Part shown: positions 1 to 7,277 of the stretch, piece by piece | Numbering within the stretch: the first letter of the stretch is position 1 | Layout of the letters: each line of letters begins with the position of its first letter | DNA from: URNF01 sp045638005 | Lineage (GTDB): Bacteria; Bacillota; Clostridia; Oscillospirales; Acutalibacteraceae | Reading direction: 5' to 3' | Assembly: GCA_045638005.1 (NCBI GenBank) | Contig: JAZUAN010000030.1 | Coordinates: 1-38,685, forward strand | Length of the DNA stretch: 38,685 bases | Translations under genes and position numbers: made by a program | Notes under the pieces: generated by a model | Database searches by the model: none | Seen by the model: the letters and a program-made list of their open reading frames with translations, nothing else | Told to the model about the DNA's origin: nothing

Positions 1-17
1 GTCGGCTGTTTTTACTT

Positions 18-146
18 TTAGATGCGGTTCTGCTGATCGTTACGATCTTTTCTGTTCTGCTGATCGTTGCGGTTCTGCTGGTTCTGTTGATTCTGACGAT
101 TCTGCTGATTCTGCTGATTCTGTTGGTTCTGACGATTCTGATCCAT
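18..146 (-). CDS. Gln/Asn-repeat micropeptide (42 aa), function unknown
   Basis: An open frame of 42 codons starts at ATG (144-146) and stops at TAA (18-20). An AAGAGGT ribosome binding site lies six bases upstream of the ATG. The protein is almost entirely Gln, Asn and Arg with a few Asp and Lys: it begins MDQNRQNQQNQQNQQ, repeats a QQN unit, and ends in NRNDQQNR-type units. There is no hydrophobic segment and no cysteine. The composition recalls small Gln/Asn-rich spore proteins (gamma-type SASP) or low-complexity RNA-binding peptides, but I do not recognise a family. It is divergent from the rimP operon. The good ribosome binding site and intact frame argue that it is real; the low complexity and short length argue for caution. 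Nothing else is seen between 147 and 307. Confidence 0.55.
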   Translation of the reverse strand: MDQNRQNQQNQQNQQNRQNQQNQQNRNDQQNRKDRNDQQNRI

Positions 147-307
147 AACGTTACCTCTTTCTTTCGTATATTCGAGACAACTTAGAGCGATAAGTGTAAT
201 CCACCTTTTAAAACAAGTTTAGATTATTCTCATCACCATGCGTTATCTCGTATTCGTATTGTTTACCTTGACCACGCACTTATGCAACAAAATATAAAAT
301 TGAAAAT

Positions 308-336
308 TTTACTTGCATTTTTTAAGGATATATGAT
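308..336 (+). promoter_or_regulatory. Predicted sigma-A promoter of the rimP-nusA-infB operon
   Basis: A TTTACT box (308-313) is separated by 17 bases from TATGAT (331-336), in AT-rich sequence, with transcription expected to start near 343. This would give a leader of about 75 nucleotides that contains the hairpin at 369-392. The -10 matches the consensus at five of six positions and the -35 at four of six. Confidence 0.55.
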
Positions 337-368
337 AGTATATATACCAAAGTATATGAAGTATGTTG

Positions 369-392
369 AAAGAGTGGGGCGACCCGCTCTTT
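369..392 (+). other. Leader stem-loop just upstream of rimP
   Basis: AGAGTGGG (371-378) pairs with CCCGCTCT (383-390) across a GCGA loop, with one G-U pair, and flanking AA/TT pairs extend the stem. It is followed by a U-rich stretch (TTTTGTGTTGTT) and then the rimP ribosome binding site GAGGTG. From memory, a GAGTGGG-type hairpin is common ahead of rimP in Clostridia. Its role (attenuation, RNA stability, or autogenous control by a product of the operon) cannot be told from sequence. Confidence 0.6.
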
Positions 393-418
393 TGTGTTGT
401 TGTGAGGTGAAAAGAAAT

Positions 419-934
419 ATGGCAAAGAAGCGAGCAGGAGGCGGCAGCGGTAATACCGCAGAAATAGTACGTCGTATGGCGCAGCCGATTGCAGAAGAAG
501 CAGGTGTCTTTTTGTGGGATGTCCGTTTTGTCAAAGAAGGCGCTGATTGGTTTTTACGAGTCTTTATCGACCGTGAGGATCAACCGGTCTCCATTGACGA
601 TTGCGTGAAGGTTTCCCGAAAGCTGAGCGATCTTTTAGACGAAAAGGATCCCATTTCGCAATCCTACTGTTTGGAGGTCAGCTCCCCCGGTATCGAACGC
701 GAACTTGTCAGACCGGAACACTTTGAGATGTTCACCGGTGCTGCCGTTGTTGTACGGTTGTATCAGGCAATAGACGGTGAAAAGGAGTTTGCCGGCATAT
801 TGCAGGCACTCACTGAGGACGGCAAGATCATTTTGACCGATATCGACGATAAAGAATTGCAATTTGACCGCAAAGAGGTCGCCGGCGTTCACGTGTTGGA
901 AGAAGAATACGATGATGACGGCGATGCAGAATAA
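419..934 (+). CDS. rimP: Ribosome maturation factor RimP
   Basis: This 171-residue protein assists late maturation of the 30S ribosomal subunit in the cytosol. The ATG at 419 is chosen because GAGGTGAAAAG lies just upstream and the family homology begins near there. The open frame continues upstream to 332 but only through leader sequence. Family features include the alpha/beta N-domain with LRVFIDRED and the strongly conserved segment YCLEVSSPGIERELVRPEHFE, followed by the C-terminal SH3-like domain (IILTDIDDKELQFD). An acidic tail (EEEYDDDGDAE) closes it. It is the first gene of a translation operon and precedes nusA by 44 bases, the usual Firmicutes order. Confidence 0.95.
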   Translation: MAKKRAGGGSGNTAEIVRRMAQPIAEEAGVFLWDVRFVKEGADWFLRVFIDREDQPVSIDDCVKVSRKLSDLLDEKDPISQSYCLEVSSPGIERELVRPEHFEMFTGAAVVVRLYQAIDGEKEFAGILQALTEDGKIILTDIDDKELQFDRKEVAGVHVLEEEYDDDGDAE

Positions 935-978
935 AACAATCAATACATTCAAAAGATCATATATGGAGGTTATACAGA

Positions 979-2052
979 ATGACTAAGAAGGAAACTACCG
1001 AGTTTTTCGAAGCGCTCAAAATGCTGGAAACCGAAAAAGGCATTTCCGGCGAATACCTGATGGAAAAGATCCGCGCCGCTATCATCAGTGCGGTGAACAA
1101 GGATTATGACACCAAAGATAACGTCACGGTGATCATGGATCCGGTTGCCAACGTATTTAAGGTTTCTATCCGCAAGGAGATCGTGGAGGAGATCAACGAT
1201 CCCAAGACCGAGATCCTGCCGGACGCTGCTGCCAGCTACACCAAAAAACCGGTTGTCGGCGGTTTTGTTGAAATCCCGCTCGAGCCCAAGCAGTTTGGTC
1301 GTGTGGCAGCACAGGCTGCCAAGCACACCATCCACCAGGGCATCCGCGAAGCGGAAAAAGGACAGCAGATGGAGGAATTCCAACGTTGTAATCAAGAACT
1401 GGTCACCGCTACCGTCCGCCGTGTGGATCCCCGTACCGGTGCCGCTACGGTGGAATTTGGCAAAGGCGAATCTGTCTTGCCCAAGACCGAGCAGATCGGT
1501 GACGAAGTTATCGAGGAAGGCAGCCGCATCAAGGTATATATTGTGGACGTAAAGAGTACCGAGGGTGGTCCGAGAGCACTTATCTCCCGCACCCATCCGG
1601 GCCTTGTCAAAAGATTGTTCGAAATGGAAGTGCCGGAAATCTTTAACGGTGTTGTGGAAGTGAAAGCCATCTCCCGCGAAGCCGGCTCTCGCACCAAGAT
1701 CGCGGTTTTATCCCATGACGAAAACGTAAACGCCATCAGCGCTTGTATCGGTATGCGCGGCGCGCGTATCGCCGGTATCGTTGAAGAACTCGGCGGCGAG
1801 AAGATCGATGTCATCGAATACAGCGAGGATCCCACCCAGTTTATCGCTGCCGCGCTCTCCCCTGCTAAGGTGCTGTCCATTGAAGTAGATCCGAACGGCG
1901 AAAAAGCCTGCCGCGCCACCGTACCGGACGGTCAACTGTCCCTCGCCATCGGTAACAAAGGTCAAAACGCGCGACTGGCCGCCCGTCTGACCGGTTGGAA
2001 GATCGACATCCGCCCCGAAAGCGGTTTCTACGGCGAAGACACCGAAAACTAA
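979..2052 (+). CDS. nusA: Transcription termination/antitermination factor NusA
   Basis: NusA binds RNA polymerase and nascent RNA and modulates pausing, intrinsic termination and antitermination. At 357 residues this is the short Firmicutes form without the C-terminal acidic repeats of proteobacteria. Order: an N-terminal RNAP-binding domain (about 1-130), an S1 domain (about 135-200, with VTATVRRVDPRTGAATVEF), then two KH domains with GMRG (KH1) and GNKGQNARLAARLTGW (KH2). The start has GGAGGTTATACAGA just upstream. It lies between rimP and rnpM as in Bacillus. Confidence 0.97.
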   Translation: MTKKETTEFFEALKMLETEKGISGEYLMEKIRAAIISAVNKDYDTKDNVTVIMDPVANVFKVSIRKEIVEEINDPKTEILPDAAASYTKKPVVGGFVEIPLEPKQFGRVAAQAAKHTIHQGIREAEKGQQMEEFQRCNQELVTATVRRVDPRTGAATVEFGKGESVLPKTEQIGDEVIEEGSRIKVYIVDVKSTEGGPRALISRTHPGLVKRLFEMEVPEIFNGVVEVKAISREAGSRTKIAVLSHDENVNAISACIGMRGARIAGIVEELGGEKIDVIEYSEDPTQFIAAALSPAKVLSIEVDPNGEKACRATVPDGQLSLAIGNKGQNARLAARLTGWKIDIRPESGFYGEDTEN

Positions 2053-2086
2053 GTATTCTCATCCGATCTGAAAGGAGGAACGTCAC

Positions 2087-2359
2087 ATGCCGCAAGAAAA
2101 GAAAATGCCGTTACGCCGCTGCGTCGGTTGCAACGAGCACAAACCTAAAAAAGAACTTATCCGCGTGGTGCGTGAAGATGAAAACGTATTTTCCATTGAT
2201 CTGACCGGCAAGAAAAACGGACGAGGCGCATATATCTGCAACGACGTCGCCTGTCTGCAAGCCGCTCATAAAAAGCACGCCCTTGAACGTTCCTTCTCCT
2301 GCAAGATCCCGGAAGAAATATATGCCCGATTAGAGGAGGAACTGCTGCAAAGTGAATAA
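2087..2359 (+). CDS. rnpM: RnpM/YlxR family RNA-binding protein
   Basis: A 90-residue protein with the YlxR fold marks RRCVGC near the N-terminus and GRGAYIC in the middle. Members bind RNA and, in Bacillus, have been described as a modulator of RNase P. The start at 2087 follows AAAGGAGGAACGTCAC. The C-terminus overlaps the GTG start of the next gene by eight bases, so the two are probably translationally coupled. Its place between nusA and infB is the standard Firmicutes arrangement. Confidence 0.92.
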   Translation: MPQEKKMPLRRCVGCNEHKPKKELIRVVREDENVFSIDLTGKKNGRGAYICNDVACLQAAHKKHALERSFSCKIPEEIYARLEEELLQSE

Positions 2360-2666
2360 CAAGCTTGTTGGATTGCTCGGCATCTGCCGCCGCTCCGGTC
2401 ATCTGACCGTAGGGTTTGACGCTGTAAAAGGGCTTCTCATCCAGAGAAAAGCGACACTCATTATGACAGCCGCCGATCTTTCCGAAAAAACAGAAAAGGA
2501 ACTTCGCTTCGCAATAAACGAACAACAAGTTCCGCTAAGCAGATTGCCCCTCGACAAAGCGAGCATTGGTGCCGCTTTGGGGCTGCAAAAGCCGGTTGGC
2601 GTGATCGCCACCGATGACAGTGGCTTTGCCGCATCTATAGTTAACCTAAAGGAGGACGATGCCTAA
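2352..2666 (+). CDS. ylxQ: Ribosomal protein L7Ae-like protein (YlxQ)
   Basis: A 104-residue L7Ae/L30e-fold protein (NKLVGLLGICRRSGHLTVG at the start, LIMTAADLSEKTEKEL and GVIATDDSGFA further on). Family members bind kink-turn RNA, and YlxQ itself is thought to associate with RNA or the ribosome without being essential. Translation begins at a GTG (2352) inside the end of rnpM. Its TAA stop shares one base with the infB ATG (TAATG), giving tight coupling along the operon. Confidence 0.88.
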   Translation: MNNKLVGLLGICRRSGHLTVGFDAVKGLLIQRKATLIMTAADLSEKTEKELRFAINEQQVPLSRLPLDKASIGAALGLQKPVGVIATDDSGFAASIVNLKEDDA

Positions 2667-5065
2667 TGATGATCAAATATCGCGTCAGCGACGTTGCCAA
2701 GGATTTTGGCGTTCCCGGAAAAGAAGTTATTGAAATACTGGGAAAATATTTTGAACCTGCTAAGAAAAGTGCTACCGCGCTGCAAGAAAACGAACTGGAT
2801 ATCGTTTTCGAGCACTATACCCAAAAATTCGCCGTCGAAAGCTTCGACGAATATTTCGCCACCGCAAATGAGCGTCCGGCGAAAAAGGAAGAGCCCGCTC
2901 CCGCTCCGGTAGAGGAAGCGCCCAAAGAGGAAAAGAAAGCGGAGAAGCCTGTCGCTAAAACCGAAAAGCCTACCGTTAAAGCTGAAAAGCCGGCTGCAAA
3001 AACGCCTGAAAAGCCCGCAGATAACGGTCCCGCCGTGGTCATTCCGCCGATGCAGAAAAAGCAGAAAACCGGTCAAAAGGTGGAGCGCGGTCCTATTGAA
3101 CGCCGCGTGGTTGACACCCGCACCGTGCAGGTGGACGTGGGCAAATATGACGAAAAATTTGATGTGATGGCACAAACCAACAGCCATCGCGGCAATGAAA
3201 ACGCCGTGCGCAAGCAAAAGATTAACCAAAAGTCGCAGCAGTATCGTAAGCCGCATCGCCGTCGTGAGACTGAGGCGGAGCGCATGAAGCGTATCGAAGC
3301 GGAGCGTAAAAAGAAACAGATGACCATCACGGTGGGTGAAACCATCACGGTGGGCGAACTGGCTTCTCGCTTGAAGGCTACTGCCGCCGAGGTCATCAAA
3401 GCGCTCATGAAGTTGGGCGTTATGGCTTCTGTGAATGAAGAGGTGGATTTTGACACCGCTTTCCTCGTTGCCGAGGAATTCCATGCACACGTGGAACGCG
3501 AAGTGGTGGTCACCATCGAAGAACAGATTATCGACGACAGTGAGGACGATACCGAAAATCTGCGTCCCCGTGATCCCGTTGTGGTGGTCATGGGTCACGT
3601 TGACCACGGTAAAACCTCCATCCTCGACGCTATTCGTAAAACCAACGTTACCAGCGGTGAGGCGGGCGGTATTACCCAGCACATCGGCGCGTACCGCGTC
3701 AACTGTGACGGCAACAATATCACCTTCCTCGACACCCCCGGTCACGCGGCGTTCACCTCCATGCGTGCCCGCGGTGCACAGGTGACCGATATCGCTATCT
3801 TGGTGGTTGCCGCGGATGACGGTATCATGCCGCAGACCATTGAAGCTATCAGCCATGCGAAAGCCGCAGGCGTATCCATTATCGTTGCCATTAACAAAAT
3901 GGATAAACCCGAAGCCAACCCCGATCGCGTCATGCAGCAGCTCACCGAGCATGAACTGGTGCCGGAAGAGTGGGGCGGCGACGTTATCTGCGTGCCTGTT
4001 TCCGCAAAAACCGGCATGAACATCGACAAACTGCTCGAAACCGTTCTGCTTATCGCAGAGGTGCAGGAATACAAAGCCAATCCCGACCGTGCCGCTAAAG
4101 GTACCGTTATTGAATCCCGCCTTGATAAAGGTCGTGGTCCGCTTGCCACCGTTCTGGTGCAAAACGGCACCTTACATGCGGGCGATATCATTGTTGCCGG
4201 TTCCGCTGTGGGTCGCATCCGTGCGATGACCGATGAAAACGGTCGTGCCCTCGAGGTAGCAGGTCCCTCTGTTCCCGTGGAGATCATGGGTCTCGATGCC
4301 GTTCCCGTGTCCGGCGACACCTTCAACGCGGTTACCGACGAGCGTCTCGCACGTCAGTTGGTTGAGCAGCGCAAGGATGCTGCAAAAGAGGAACGCTTCA
4401 ACGAGTATCAGAAGGTTACCCTCGAAAACGTATTCGACCAGATGCAGGCTGGCGACATCAAAACCCTCAATATCATCGTCAAGGCTGACGTGCAGGGTTC
4501 TGTCGAGGCGGTTAAGCAGTCGCTTGAAAAACTGTCCAACGAAGAAGTACGCGTGCGCGTTATCCACGGCGCTGTCGGCGGCGTGACCGAAAACGACGTT
4601 ATGCTCGCTTCCGCTTCGGATGCTATCATGGTCGGCTTTAACGTTCGTCCCGATCCGCTGGCACAGGTTGCCGCAGAGCAGAACGAAGTGGATATGCGTA
4701 TGTACCGCATCATCTACGATTGTATCGAAGAGATCGAGTCCGCTATGAAGGGTAAAATGGCGCCCAAAACCCGTGAAGTGCTGCATGGTCGTGCGGAAGT
4801 GCGGCAGGTATACCGCATCACCGGCGTGGGTCTGGTTGCCGGTTGCTACGTTCTCGACGGCAAGGTTTGCCGCAACGACCTTCTGCGTATCGTGCGTGAC
4901 AACATCATCATCGGCGACGATAAGATGATCTCGCTCAAACGTTTCAAGGACGACCAAAAAGAAGTCGCTCAGGGCTATGAATGCGGTATCGGCCTGGAGA
5001 AATTCACCGATATCAAAGAGGGCGACATCTACGAAACCTATATTATTGAGGAGTACAGAGACTAA
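2666..5065 (+). CDS. infB: Translation initiation factor IF-2
   Basis: A 799-residue GTPase that places fMet-tRNA in the ribosomal P site. The N-terminal IF2_N helix-rich segment (about 1-60) is followed by a Lys/Pro/Ala/Glu-rich linker (about 70-130, with imperfect EKPxAKTEKP repeats), a second IF2_N module (about 220-270) and the G domain. In the G domain GHVDHGKT (G1) lies near residue 310, followed by DTPGH and NKMD. Domains II-IV end in IGLEKFTDIKEGDIYETY. ATG ATG at the start leaves a one-codon ambiguity; GGAGG lies ten bases upstream of the first. The stop overlaps the rbfA start by one base. Confidence 0.97.
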   Translation: MMIKYRVSDVAKDFGVPGKEVIEILGKYFEPAKKSATALQENELDIVFEHYTQKFAVESFDEYFATANERPAKKEEPAPAPVEEAPKEEKKAEKPVAKTEKPTVKAEKPAAKTPEKPADNGPAVVIPPMQKKQKTGQKVERGPIERRVVDTRTVQVDVGKYDEKFDVMAQTNSHRGNENAVRKQKINQKSQQYRKPHRRRETEAERMKRIEAERKKKQMTITVGETITVGELASRLKATAAEVIKALMKLGVMASVNEEVDFDTAFLVAEEFHAHVEREVVVTIEEQIIDDSEDDTENLRPRDPVVVVMGHVDHGKTSILDAIRKTNVTSGEAGGITQHIGAYRVNCDGNNITFLDTPGHAAFTSMRARGAQVTDIAILVVAADDGIMPQTIEAISHAKAAGVSIIVAINKMDKPEANPDRVMQQLTEHELVPEEWGGDVICVPVSAKTGMNIDKLLETVLLIAEVQEYKANPDRAAKGTVIESRLDKGRGPLATVLVQNGTLHAGDIIVAGSAVGRIRAMTDENGRALEVAGPSVPVEIMGLDAVPVSGDTFNAVTDERLARQLVEQRKDAAKEERFNEYQKVTLENVFDQMQAGDIKTLNIIVKADVQGSVEAVKQSLEKLSNEEVRVRVIHGAVGGVTENDVMLASASDAIMVGFNVRPDPLAQVAAEQNEVDMRMYRIIYDCIEEIESAMKGKMAPKTREVLHGRAEVRQVYRITGVGLVAGCYVLDGKVCRNDLLRIVRDNIIIGDDKMISLKRFKDDQKEVAQGYECGIGLEKFTDIKEGDIYETYIIEEYRD

Positions 5066-5430
5066 TGGGAAGCTACCGTTCCGACCGTACAAGTGAAGAT
5101 ATCATGCGTGAACTGACTGCCATCCTGCGGACCGTCAAAGATCCGCGGGTGGCGGGCAAAATGCTGAGCATTGTCCGTGTGGACGTCACCCGCGATATGT
5201 CCTATGCCACCGTATTTATCAGTGCGATGGAAGGCATCGACGTGGCAAAAGAAGCGGTGAAGGGACTTGTATCCGCCGCAGGGTATATGCGCAGAGAACT
5301 GGGTAACGCGCTGCGTTTGCGGTACACGCCCGAGCTGCGCTTTATTGCGGATGACTCTATCGCGTACAGCGCCGGCATTGCTGCCACCCTCAACCGCCTC
5401 CAAAAGGAGGAGAAATCGGATGAAGAGTGA
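5065..5430 (+). CDS. rbfA: 30S ribosome-binding factor RbfA
   Basis: A 121-residue KH-fold factor needed for 16S rRNA maturation and efficient 30S assembly. It shows the family hallmarks at the N-terminus (SDRTSEDIMRELTAILR), KDPRV, a VRVDVTRDMSYATVFIS strand-helix stretch, and LRLRYTPELRFIADDS near the C-terminus. Its ATG shares a base with the infB stop (TAATG), and its C-terminus overlaps the next gene by 11 bases. It works in the same pathway as rimP at the head of this operon. Confidence 0.95.
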   Translation: MGSYRSDRTSEDIMRELTAILRTVKDPRVAGKMLSIVRVDVTRDMSYATVFISAMEGIDVAKEAVKGLVSAAGYMRRELGNALRLRYTPELRFIADDSIAYSAGIAATLNRLQKEEKSDEE

Positions 5431-6388
5431 GCATCTCAATCTTGAACAAGCCGCAAAGCTGTTACTGACCGCTGACAACATCCTACTTTTGTCTCACCAA
5501 TATCCCGACGGTGACACTTTGGGATGTGCCGCAGGTCTTTGCATCGCTTTGCAAGGGTTGGGAAAACAGGTATGTATCGCTTGTAACGACCCTATTCCCG
5601 CCAAATACGAGTATATGCTGACCCCGATCAAGCAACAGTCTTTTGAACCGCAGTTCATCTGCGCCGTAGACGTCGCAGACAGCAAGCTGCTCGGTCCCAA
5701 CATGCAGCAGTATGCTGACAAGGTGGATCTTTGTATCGACCATCACGGCACCAACGTGGAGTATGCAAAATCGCTGCTTCTTGATGCCGATTGCGGTGCT
5801 GCAACCATGATCATCTTCCGACTTTTACCGTTTTTGGGTGTGTCACTCACCACCGAAATCGCCACATGCCTGTACACAGGTATGGTGACCGATACGGGCT
5901 GCTTCAAATACGGCAATACCACCCCTGAGACACACCGTATGGCGGCCGCCTGTATTGAAACAGGTGTCCCATACGCGACCATCAACCGCGTGATGTTTGA
6001 CACCAAGTCCCGCGCTCGTATCGAATTGGAACGCATGGCTTTACAAGGTATTTCGTTCCATTTTGGCGGTCGTTGTGCGATCATGTCCATCACCAATGAT
6101 ATGGTCAAAAAAAGTGGTGCTGATGAAAATGACATGGAAGGGTTGCCACCTCTTCCCCGTCAGATCGAAGGCGTTTGGGTAGGCATTACCCTGCGCGAGC
6201 AAAAGGATGGTAGCTTTAAAATCAGCATGCGTACCGGTGCGCACGCCAATGCCGCAGAGCTTTGTAAACTGTTGGGTGGCGGCGGTCATGCGGCTGCTGC
6301 CGGTTGCCGCGTTGATCTACCTTTGGCGGATGCTTCCGCCATGCTGGTGGAGCTGATCGGCGAAAATGTGAAAGGAATTAAAGAATAA
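5420..6388 (+). CDS. nrnA: DHH/DHHA1 phosphoesterase (NrnA-like oligoribonuclease/pAp phosphatase)
   Basis: 322 residues. An N-terminal DHH domain (LLLSHQYPDGDTLGCAAGL, AVDVADSKLLG, CIDHHGTN) is followed by a C-terminal DHHA1 domain ending in GGGGHAAAAGC. Proteins of this architecture in Firmicutes degrade nano-RNAs and/or remove the 3' phosphate from pAp; some relatives cleave c-di-AMP breakdown products. The ATG at 5420 is preceded by AGGAGG (5405-5410) inside rbfA. The frame is open further upstream, but that part only mirrors rbfA. Position after rbfA and before truB is conserved in Firmicutes. Confidence 0.88.
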   Translation: MKSEHLNLEQAAKLLLTADNILLLSHQYPDGDTLGCAAGLCIALQGLGKQVCIACNDPIPAKYEYMLTPIKQQSFEPQFICAVDVADSKLLGPNMQQYADKVDLCIDHHGTNVEYAKSLLLDADCGAATMIIFRLLPFLGVSLTTEIATCLYTGMVTDTGCFKYGNTTPETHRMAAACIETGVPYATINRVMFDTKSRARIELERMALQGISFHFGGRCAIMSITNDMVKKSGADENDMEGLPPLPRQIEGVWVGITLREQKDGSFKISMRTGAHANAAELCKLLGGGGHAAAAGCRVDLPLADASAMLVELIGENVKGIKE

Positions 6389-6390
6389 GT

Positions 6391-7266
6391 ATGGACGGCA
6401 TTCTTTGCATTGACAAAGGACAGGAGATCACCTCCTTTGTTTGCTGCGCCATCACGCGCCGTATTTTACAAGAGAAAAAAGTCGGACACGCCGGCACCCT
6501 CGATCCGATGGCGACCGGCGTGTTGCCTATTCTGCTGGGAAAAGCCACCAGAGCGCTGGATTTTCTGCCCACCCACGACAAGCGGTATGTGGCTACCATG
6601 CGCTTTGGGTTTACCAGCGATACGTTGGATGTTTGGGGACAGGTATCGGCTACCGAAAAAGCCATTCCCTCTCTCTCGGAGATCGAGGCCATATTACCGC
6701 AATTTCGCGGTGACATTATGCAGATCCCGCCCATGACCTCTGCGCTCAAAAAAGACGGAAAGCGTCTGTATGAGCTCGCAAGAGAGGGTATTGAAATCGA
6801 GCGTGAGCCGCGCCCTATCACCATCTACGCGCTTAATATCATCGAATATAAGCAGGATGTAGGCGAACTTACCATTGACTGCAAATGCTCCAAGGGTACA
6901 TACATCCGTTCCATTTGTGATGATATCGGCAGAGCACTTGGCTGCGGTGCTATAATGACCGCTCTGCGACGCACAGAAGCCGCCGGCTTCACAATCGAGG
7001 ATTGTGTTGCTATCGACGATACAACCGCAAAAGAAACGCTTTTAGGGCGTATTCTGCCAATCGAAAGCGTATTCACCCCCTACCCCGCCATTACCGTATC
7101 CGCCGCACAAGCAGTGCGTTTCAAGAACGGCGGCGCGTTGGATTTAAAACGTCTGCACGGCGAGATACCCACGGGACCTATTCGCGTAAAAGCGCCGGAC
7201 GGCGTCTTTTTGGGGTTAGGGGAAGCAAAAGACGAACAATTGAAAATACTGAAGTTATTTATATAA
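6391..7266 (+). CDS. truB: tRNA pseudouridine(55) synthase TruB
   Basis: A 291-residue enzyme that makes pseudouridine 55 in the T-loop of tRNAs. The catalytic aspartate sits in GHAGTLDPMATGVLPI (about residues 32-47), with the family segments HDKRYVA and GTYIRSICDDIGRALGC after it. The C-terminal PUA-like part is short. It begins two bases after the nrnA stop, with only a weak upstream purine run, so translation is probably coupled to nrnA. Confidence 0.95.
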   Translation: MDGILCIDKGQEITSFVCCAITRRILQEKKVGHAGTLDPMATGVLPILLGKATRALDFLPTHDKRYVATMRFGFTSDTLDVWGQVSATEKAIPSLSEIEAILPQFRGDIMQIPPMTSALKKDGKRLYELAREGIEIEREPRPITIYALNIIEYKQDVGELTIDCKCSKGTYIRSICDDIGRALGCGAIMTALRRTEAAGFTIEDCVAIDDTTAKETLLGRILPIESVFTPYPAITVSAAQAVRFKNGGALDLKRLHGEIPTGPIRVKAPDGVFLGLGEAKDEQLKILKLFI

Positions 7267-7277
7267 GGACAGATAAC

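Noticed and set aside
30..140. Short repeats that could suggest a CRISPR array or microsatellite
   Set aside because: The units are 3-9 bases with no spacers and keep an open coding frame with a start, stop and ribosome binding site. A Gln/Asn-rich peptide explains them better.
147..307. Spacer searched for a riboswitch, tRNA or promoter of the micropeptide
   Set aside because: No cloverleaf, no recognisable riboswitch core, and no convincing -35/-10 pair on the minus strand were found.
2663..4162. Long open frame (499 codons) on the minus strand opposite infB
   Set aside because: It mirrors the infB reading frame and its codon bias, has no ribosome binding site, and its protein looks like a His/Phe/Gly-rich shadow. 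infB is unmistakable on the other strand.
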